Below, piece after piece: positions 58,338 to 64,000 of a stretch of 64,000 nucleotides of DNA (the stretch's first letter is position 1; each line of letters opens with the position of its first letter). The stretch comes from Pseudomonadota bacterium. GTDB taxonomy: Bacteria > Pseudomonadota > Alphaproteobacteria > Caulobacterales > Caulobacteraceae. The notes under the pieces are model-generated. The model had not been told where the DNA came from. It saw only the letters and a list, made by a program, of their open reading frames with translations, and ran no database searches. The stretch is taken from assembly GCA_023456105.1 (NCBI GenBank), contig JAEYAO010000025.1, positions 1 to 64,000 of the forward strand. The letters are read 5' to 3'. The position numbers and the translations under genes were made by a program.

Positions 58338-61300
58338 AAATCGTCATCGATCTCCAGGCCTGCCAGAACGGCAGCCATGGCCGAGGCATTGGCCGCTATG
58401 CGATGTCCATGGCCCGTGCGCTGGTGCGCAACGGGCGAGACCGTCACAGCTTCCGGATCCTGCTCTCCGATCGGTTTCCCGCGCGCGTTGATCCGGTCCG
58501 CGCCGCCTTTTCCGATCTACTGGAGCCGCACGAGATCGTCGTCGGCGCCGTTCCGCCACGCGTGGAAAGCGCTGATATGCATCTCGCCTGGCGCACCCGT
58601 GCGGCCGAAGTGGCCTGGGGCGACTTCATCGCCGGCTTCCAGCCCGACGCCTATTTTACGCCGAGCCTGTTCGAGGGCTTCTGGGAAGACGCGGTGACCT
58701 CGATCGAGCCGGCCTCCCACATTCGCGCCGCGACGATCCACGACCTCATCCCGCTGGCCGATCCCGACTTCTATCTGGTCGGCGAAGGCAACAGGCGCGC
58801 CTATGCTCGCAAGATCAACGCCTTGAGGCGCTGCGACTTCCTGTTCTCGGTGTCCGAATTCTCGAAACAGGACGCGGTCGAGCGCCTGGGCATCGATCCA
58901 AAGAAAATCTTCGTCATGCCGCTAGGCGTCGAGGACGAATTCAGCCCCGGGGAAGTACCGGACGAACGGCGGGAGGAGCTCCTGCGGCGGCACAGGCTGA
59001 AGGGGCGGTTCGTCATCAACACCAGCCCCTTTGAGGCCAGGAAAAACATCCCCGGCCTGATAGCGGGCTTCGCCAGCGTGCCAGCCGACGTCCGGGCGAA
59101 CACCCAGTTGATCATCGCCGGCAAGATGAGCGAGCATGACCGCAACGAAATAGCCGCGATCACGGCCGCCGAAGGGCTGGCTAAGACCGACGTCGTTCTC
59201 CCGGGCTTCGTGCCGGACGAGGATCTGATCGATCTCTATCGCCTGTGCGAGGTCATGGTCTTCCCGCCGTTCAGCGAAGGCTTCGGCCTGCCGCCGCTGG
59301 AAGCCATGGCTTGCGGAGCGGCCGTCCTCGCCTCCTCGGCCACCAGCGTTCCTGAGGTGGTGGGGCGCAAGGACGTCCTGTTCGACCCGACCGACGCCGG
59401 GGATATCGGCCGTGCCATCGCACGCGTTCTGGGTGATCCCGCCTATCGCGACGAACTGCGTGCGTTCGGACCCAGGCAGGCCGCGACGTTCTCGTGGGAT
59501 CGGTCGGCCCAATCGATACTGAAGGTTCTGGAAGGCGCGCCGCGCCACGGTGTGGCCGAGACGCCGCCGGCCGCGCCAGCGCGGCCGGCGGTCAAATTGG
59601 CCGTGGTGGCGACGGGCGGCATACCCCACAGCCGTGAAAGCTTGCTGGTCAAGGACTATGTCCGCCGCCTATCGGCAGCCTATGATGTGACCCTTTTCCA
59701 GCTCGATGGCGACCTGGGCCACGATGTCTCCATCCCGCTGGAACGGCGAAGCCTGGACGACTTCATTATCCACGGTGGCGGCTTCGACAGAGCGCTCTAC
59801 ATCCTCAACAGCAGTCGGACCGACATCGCTCTGCCGATCATGGCGGCGCGTCCGGGCGCCCTGATCCTGTACGAACAGGCGGCGCCGGTCGATCCACGCA
59901 GCATGTGCGACAGCCAGGTAGCCGATCAGCGCGCCAGCGGCGGTCTGAACGCCGCGCCGAACCCTCAGAGGCTGGAAGAGACGGCCTGGAAGAAGGGCGC
60001 CGCAGCGGCGGCCCTTGCCCACGGGCTGGCCGTTGAAGGCGATTCCATCCTGGCCGGCCGCGCCGGCGTGGCGACCGTGACGCCGAGGCTTCACCGCCTG
60101 CCTGCCCCGACCACGATCGACTTCCGGCGGGCGCGAGGAATTCCACTCGATGTGGAGCTCTGGGCGGCCTTCGCTGCGGATGACGAAGGCGCCCGGCATA
60201 TCCTGCAGACGTTCCGCCAGCATCGCCCGGCGGCCCGGGACAAGGTGTGGCTGGCGCTCGTCCCGGCCCACAGCACCATGAAGGAGGGGCATCTCCAGGG
60301 GCGCGTCTATGTCATGCCCAACGGGTTCACAGAGCCGTACGCCGAACTGATGAGCGCTGCCTCCGCCGTCCTGATCGACGAACAATTGCCGGCCTCATCG
60401 CGTCGCCGGCTCGAAGACGATGCGCGCGCTTTCGGTCTTTCGCTCCTGTCGGCGGACCTGAGCGCAAGCCGGAGGGGGGGAGACGCGGGCGCCGAGGCCG
60501 CGGCAGGCGGCTTCCACGGCTGGCCTCCGGCCGAGGACGCAGCCTTCCTCGCGGCGATCGAGTCCATGCTGGAACAGACGCCGCCTCCGCTGGCGGCTTC
60601 GCCTTCAATGCTCGATCGAATTCCCGCTATGGCCGGCGACCGCCGCCCGGAACCGCAGGACATCCGGGATCTTGGCGCGGCGTTGGCGCGGAACGCCGAG
60701 TTTGGCTTGCCTGGACGCATTCTGATCGACGTGACCGCGCCGCTTCGCGAGACCGCCGCCGGGCTTTCCGGCCCGACGCGGCGCTTTCTCAGGGCGCTGC
60801 TGTCCACGGAGCAGGATGTGCAGCTCGTCGCCACCGACGGAGAGGCCTATTTCACCGCCGGCGGCTTCATGAGCGTGCTGCTGGGGATCACCACCTTCCA
60901 CGACGAGGCCCTGAGCTTCAGGGCCGATGACGTTCTGGTGGGCGTCGATCTTCTCGACGGCGCGACGGACGCCGAGTCGTTCGACGCGGGCGCCCGGCGT
61001 GTCCGCGTGCAGGTCGCCGACCTCGTCTTCGACCGCCCCGATCTGAGCTCCCTGGCCGCTGCGGCTCTGATCGAAGCCGTCGATAACGAACGATCCGGCG
61101 CCCCCGCGAAGGCCGCCACCGCCGGACCGCTCCAACGAAGCGTGGTGGAAGGCGCGGTTCATATCCGTCTGCACGCCCCCACATCCCGTGCCAAGACCGC
61201 CAGCCTTGGCCCGGCGGTCGCCGCCCTGGCCAAGGCCGCGTTGGCGCCCCCGCCCCGCGCAGACAGCCGCCTGGACACCTCCTTCACCGTTCAGGGGCAT

Positions 61301-63538
61301 GTCTGGGGAACCTACAGCCTGGCGATCGTCAATCGCCGGATCGCCGGGGTCTTGAGCGAAGCCTATCCGGGCCGCGTCGATTTCGCGCCTGTCGAGACGG
61401 TCCCCGTGACTGATCTGACCGCGGTTCCGGACCCTGACCGTCCTCTCATCCAGTCGCTGCTGAAGCCCGCCCGCCGAGCAAAGGTCCACGCCACCGTCAG
61501 CCAACACTATCCGATCCAGCCGCCGCTCAGCCGTACCGAGGTCGGCATGGCGCTGGTGGCGTGGGAGGAGAGCCATCTGCCGCCGACCATGATCGATGCG
61601 CTGAACGGGGCCTTCGACGGCGCCTTGGCGCAGGTGCGGACCGTTCAGAAGGCCTTGATCGATTCCGGCGTCTGGATTCCGTCGGTCCTGACCGGCCTGC
61701 CGGCCGAGATCGGCGACTATGAGGGCGCCTGCCGGCGCAAGGGTCCAGCCCGGACCTTCCTGCATGTCTCTTCGTGTTTTCCGCGCAAGGGGGTGGACGT
61801 CCTCCTAGAGGCGTGGGGCCGGGCGTTCACCGCGAAGGACCGGGTCAAACTGGTCATCAAGACCTTCCCCAATCCGCACAACGATGTGCAGGAGCGGGTT
61901 TGGGAACTGTCGCGACGCTATCCGGCGATGGCGCCAATTCAAATCCTGAACCGGGACATGGAGCGTGACGAACTGATCGACCTGTTCCGGGACGCGGACG
62001 TCATGGTTTTGCCGACCCGAGGGGAAGGCTACAATCTGCCCGCACTGGAGGCCATGGCGGCCGGCCTTCCGCTGATCGTGACCGGCCATGGCGGTCATCG
62101 CGACTTCTGCAGCCCCGCCGAGGCCCGTCTGCTCGATTACGACTTCGCGCTGTCGGCCAGTCATGTGCGAGAGACCGTCTCCTACTGGGCGGATCCTTCG
62201 GTGGACGATCTGGTCGAAGCGCTGCGTGAACAGATCCGGCCGGACCAGCAATCAGCCATCGAGGCCCGCCGCCGCCGCGCCCTGGCCAGCGCCCGCAAGG
62301 CCGTCGATCCCCGTCGCTGGAGCCGGACCGTCGCCGACTTCGCCCAGTCTCTGGCGGGGCCTGTGGAGCGCGGGCCGGTCCGCACCAGCTGGGTGTCCAC
62401 TTGGGCGATTCGCTGCGGCATTGCTGAGTACTCTCGCTTCCTGATCGAGCAGGCGTCGCCCGAGTGGCGCGAGGTATTGGAGGTGGTGGCCGACGATCGG
62501 ACCGACGCGGAACCCGATTTGACCACCCACCGACTGGGCTGGAGCATGGGATGGGATTATTCATCGGAGCGGTTGCTAGAGGACATCAGTCGCGCCGATC
62601 CCGAAGCCGTCGTCATACAGCATCAGGACGGCCTGATCTTTTGGCGCGGCCTGGCGGAGTTGGCGAATGACCCCCGCATGGCGGCGCGCGTCACCGTCGT
62701 CACCCTGCACACGGTGCGCAGCCTAGACGCGCTCCCCGAGGACGAGCGTCGACACGTGGTCGAGTCGCTGGGCCGCTTTGATCGCATTCTCGTGCACACC
62801 GTCGGCGACCTGAACGACCTCAAACGTCATGGGCTGATCGACAATGTCGCTCTGTTCCCGCATGGCGCCATCCGGCCCAGCACGCCCGCGCCGGCGGTTC
62901 GCGCCCTGAGCGCGGGCTCGAATCCGGTGATCGGCTGTCACGGCTTCTTCTTCGACCACAAGCGCATCGACCATTTGATCCGCGCCGCCGCCAAGCTGAA
63001 GCCGCAATGGCCGGGGCTCCGCCTGAGACTGGTCAACGCCCAGTTCCCCAGCCCTATCTCGGCCAGCGCTATCGCCCAGGCCAAGGCGGTCGCAGCCGAG
63101 ACTGGCATGGAGGGCTCCATCGACTGGCACACCGATTTCCTGCCGGTCGAGGACATTCAGGCCCTGTTGGCAGGATGCGATCTGCTGGTTCTGCCTTACG
63201 ACGAGACCGGCGATTCCGTCAGCGGCGCCGTCCGCGTCGCCATGAGCAGCCAGGTCGCGACACTGACCACGCCGGTCAAGATTTTCTCCGACCTGGGCGA
63301 CGCCGTCGCCTCAGTTCCGACCAATGAGCCTGAAAAACTGGCCGAAGCGATCAAGGCCCTCCTGGAGTCGCCGGAGGACCGTTCGGAGCACCAGAAGCGG
63401 ATGCAGGCGTGGCTGGAGATGCACGACTGGAAGCGCATGAGCGCCAACCTGGAAGGCATTGTGAAGGCCTTGGCTTACGCACGCCGTCGCGAGGTTCGGC
63501 AGTCGGCGGAGGAGATGTCCGTGGTGGCAGCGGAGTGA
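58334..63538 (+). CDS. Giant multi-module glycosyltransferase (three GT4-type domains)
   Basis: 1734 residues. Module 1 (~1-410) is a complete GT4: MKIVIDLQACQNGSHGRGIG, INTSPFEARKNIPGLIAGFA, and the E-x7-E motif in SEGFGLPPLEAMACG. A degenerate GT-like segment (~416-780, AVVATGGIPHSRESLLVKDY) and a half Rossmann segment (~794-980) follow. Module 2 (~983-1345) has TFLHVSSCFPRKGVDVLLEA and GEGYNLPALEAMAAGLPL. Module 3 (~1349-1720) has STWAIRCGIAEYSRFLIEQ, GCHGFFFDHKRIDHLIRAA and LPYDETGDSVSGAVRVAMS, where the second Glu of E-x7-E is not evident. It probably builds several consecutive linkages of a surface polysaccharide. No membrane segment. Coupled to the TPR gene upstream. Confidence 0.9.
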   Translation: MKIVIDLQACQNGSHGRGIGRYAMSMARALVRNGRDRHSFRILLSDRFPARVDPVRAAFSDLLEPHEIVVGAVPPRVESADMHLAWRTRAAEVAWGDFIAGFQPDAYFTPSLFEGFWEDAVTSIEPASHIRAATIHDLIPLADPDFYLVGEGNRRAYARKINALRRCDFLFSVSEFSKQDAVERLGIDPKKIFVMPLGVEDEFSPGEVPDERREELLRRHRLKGRFVINTSPFEARKNIPGLIAGFASVPADVRANTQLIIAGKMSEHDRNEIAAITAAEGLAKTDVVLPGFVPDEDLIDLYRLCEVMVFPPFSEGFGLPPLEAMACGAAVLASSATSVPEVVGRKDVLFDPTDAGDIGRAIARVLGDPAYRDELRAFGPRQAATFSWDRSAQSILKVLEGAPRHGVAETPPAAPARPAVKLAVVATGGIPHSRESLLVKDYVRRLSAAYDVTLFQLDGDLGHDVSIPLERRSLDDFIIHGGGFDRALYILNSSRTDIALPIMAARPGALILYEQAAPVDPRSMCDSQVADQRASGGLNAAPNPQRLEETAWKKGAAAAALAHGLAVEGDSILAGRAGVATVTPRLHRLPAPTTIDFRRARGIPLDVELWAAFAADDEGARHILQTFRQHRPAARDKVWLALVPAHSTMKEGHLQGRVYVMPNGFTEPYAELMSAASAVLIDEQLPASSRRRLEDDARAFGLSLLSADLSASRRGGDAGAEAAAGGFHGWPPAEDAAFLAAIESMLEQTPPPLAASPSMLDRIPAMAGDRRPEPQDIRDLGAALARNAEFGLPGRILIDVTAPLRETAAGLSGPTRRFLRALLSTEQDVQLVATDGEAYFTAGGFMSVLLGITTFHDEALSFRADDVLVGVDLLDGATDAESFDAGARRVRVQVADLVFDRPDLSSLAAAALIEAVDNERSGAPAKAATAGPLQRSVVEGAVHIRLHAPTSRAKTASLGPAVAALAKAALAPPPRADSRLDTSFTVQGHVWGTYSLAIVNRRIAGVLSEAYPGRVDFAPVETVPVTDLTAVPDPDRPLIQSLLKPARRAKVHATVSQHYPIQPPLSRTEVGMALVAWEESHLPPTMIDALNGAFDGALAQVRTVQKALIDSGVWIPSVLTGLPAEIGDYEGACRRKGPARTFLHVSSCFPRKGVDVLLEAWGRAFTAKDRVKLVIKTFPNPHNDVQERVWELSRRYPAMAPIQILNRDMERDELIDLFRDADVMVLPTRGEGYNLPALEAMAAGLPLIVTGHGGHRDFCSPAEARLLDYDFALSASHVRETVSYWADPSVDDLVEALREQIRPDQQSAIEARRRRALASARKAVDPRRWSRTVADFAQSLAGPVERGPVRTSWVSTWAIRCGIAEYSRFLIEQASPEWREVLEVVADDRTDAEPDLTTHRLGWSMGWDYSSERLLEDISRADPEAVVIQHQDGLIFWRGLAELANDPRMAARVTVVTLHTVRSLDALPEDERRHVVESLGRFDRILVHTVGDLNDLKRHGLIDNVALFPHGAIRPSTPAPAVRALSAGSNPVIGCHGFFFDHKRIDHLIRAAAKLKPQWPGLRLRLVNAQFPSPISASAIAQAKAVAAETGMEGSIDWHTDFLPVEDIQALLAGCDLLVLPYDETGDSVSGAVRVAMSSQVATLTTPVKIFSDLGDAVASVPTNEPEKLAEAIKALLESPEDRSEHQKRMQAWLEMHDWKRMSANLEGIVKALAYARRREVRQSAEEMSVVAAE

Positions 63539-63654
63539 CAAGGGAACCCTTTGGGTTTGTTCAAATTAGAAGATGAGGAAGCAGTCGCCCTTGGATCATT
63601 GTCCGAGCACCTGGCGGGCTTTTTCATCTGCATAGGTCTGGCGGAAGGCGTGAA

Positions 63655-64000
63655 ATGACGGGAATGTCGAAAGCGTTGCATTCCCTCAAAAGAGGCGTGC
63701 TGACGCGTATTCCGAGGAGCGGACGCAAGGCCGAATCGGCGAGAGCTATCCCGATCGAAAGCTCAGGAACATTCCGCGAAGACAGCGTGTCCGCATCTTC
63801 GTTCGAAGAAAAATGGCTGCTGATCTCGAACTGCCAGACCCACGGCTTGGCCAGGGCGCTGCAGATGGTCAACTCCAACTTCAGTGTCACGCCGATGGAC
63901 TATTGGACCGCTATCCGCGATCCTGAGGCGGCGCGACGCGAAGCGCTCGAAGGGGGGTATTTTCGCGTCCTGGTCTCCCCGGAGATCGAGGAGGCCGGCA
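63655..64000 (+). CDS. WcbI-like polysaccharide biosynthesis protein (N-terminal part, cut by window end)
   Basis: The frame from the ATG at 63655 stays open to the window end (115 codons). The basic N-terminal ~50 residues precede KWLLISNCQTHGLARALQMV, matching the conserved NCQ motif and following helix of WcbI-type putative acyltransferases used in capsule synthesis. Later FSVTPMDYWTAIRDPEAARR fits the family. The 116-bp gap after the glycosyltransferase gene holds a weak AACCC/GGGTT hairpin near its start. Base composition is lower in GC than the upstream core genes. The full length and the catalytic His cannot be seen. Confidence 0.7.
   Translation, partial: MTGMSKALHSLKRGVLTRIPRSGRKAESARAIPIESSGTFREDSVSASSFEEKWLLISNCQTHGLARALQMVNSNFSVTPMDYWTAIRDPEAARREALEGGYFRVLVSPEIEEAG

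Noticed and set aside
1..64000. CRISPR array or rRNA/tRNA genes
   Set aside because: No regularly spaced repeats and no conserved rRNA or tRNA segments were seen.

Overview
The window is a GC-rich, gene-dense alphaproteobacterial chromosome segment. The gene set and order (rpoN-hpf-ptsN, argB-HAD nucleotidase-dapD, yidD-thrS, ftsY-yciB, gltD-gltB-amtB, Hsp20-DUF1150, membrane-anchored cytochrome c552-like protein, DUF3597) and the intergenic palindromes fit Caulobacterales, most likely a Brevundimonas-like organism. That placement is inference from family knowledge; no rRNA is present to confirm it.

Region 1 (1-8140) is accessory. A heavy-metal efflux operon (end of a CzcC-like outer membrane factor, CzcB-like adaptor, CzcA-like RND pump, short CDF-type transporter) is followed by a small mobile module. 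The module holds a DUF6471 HTH-like protein, a divergent control region with repeated 18-bp motifs, an IS1595/ISXO2-like transposase carrying a C-terminal GIY-YIG-like nuclease domain, and a converging winged-helix-like hypothetical gene.

Region 2 (8179-29704) is mostly housekeeping: a 51-aa membrane protein, ppc, corA, an M3 peptidase lipoprotein, murI, a PhnA-like protein, glutamine-dependent nadE, ftsY, yciB, a MarR regulator with a lysine/alanine-rich tail, a creatininase-family hydrolase, an emrA-emrB-tetR drug-efflux operon with a readable promoter/operator, a flavin amine oxidase, nth, and a PQQ-dependent glucose dehydrogenase.

Region 3 (29934-42616) concentrates nitrogen genes: gltD-gltB-amtB and rpoN-hpf-ptsN (sigma-54 and PTS-Ntr IIA), separated by Hsp20-DUF1150 behind a possible sigma-32 promoter. 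DUF3597, the SRP RNA gene (ffs, on the minus strand) and nudC follow.

Region 4 (42617-55753) starts with a 762-bp gene-free stretch of nested palindromic repeats and possible structured RNA. It continues with kdsB, a cytochrome c, an NlpC/P60 peptidase, an M17 aminopeptidase, a TPR protein, an IscU-like protein, yidD, thrS, a sensor histidine kinase, and the argB-HAD-dapD-prepilin peptidase operon.

Region 5 (55793-64000) is a surface-glycan locus: a decayed FkbM-methyltransferase/sulfotransferase fusion remnant, a TPR protein coupled to a 1734-aa protein with three GT4-type glycosyltransferase modules, and the start of a WcbI-like polysaccharide enzyme cut by the window edge.

The most unusual items are the transposase-GIY-YIG fusion with its putative HTH regulator and repeated operators, the triple-glycosyltransferase protein beside the broken fusion, and two families of intergenic nested palindromes. 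No CRISPR array, tRNA or rRNA was seen.
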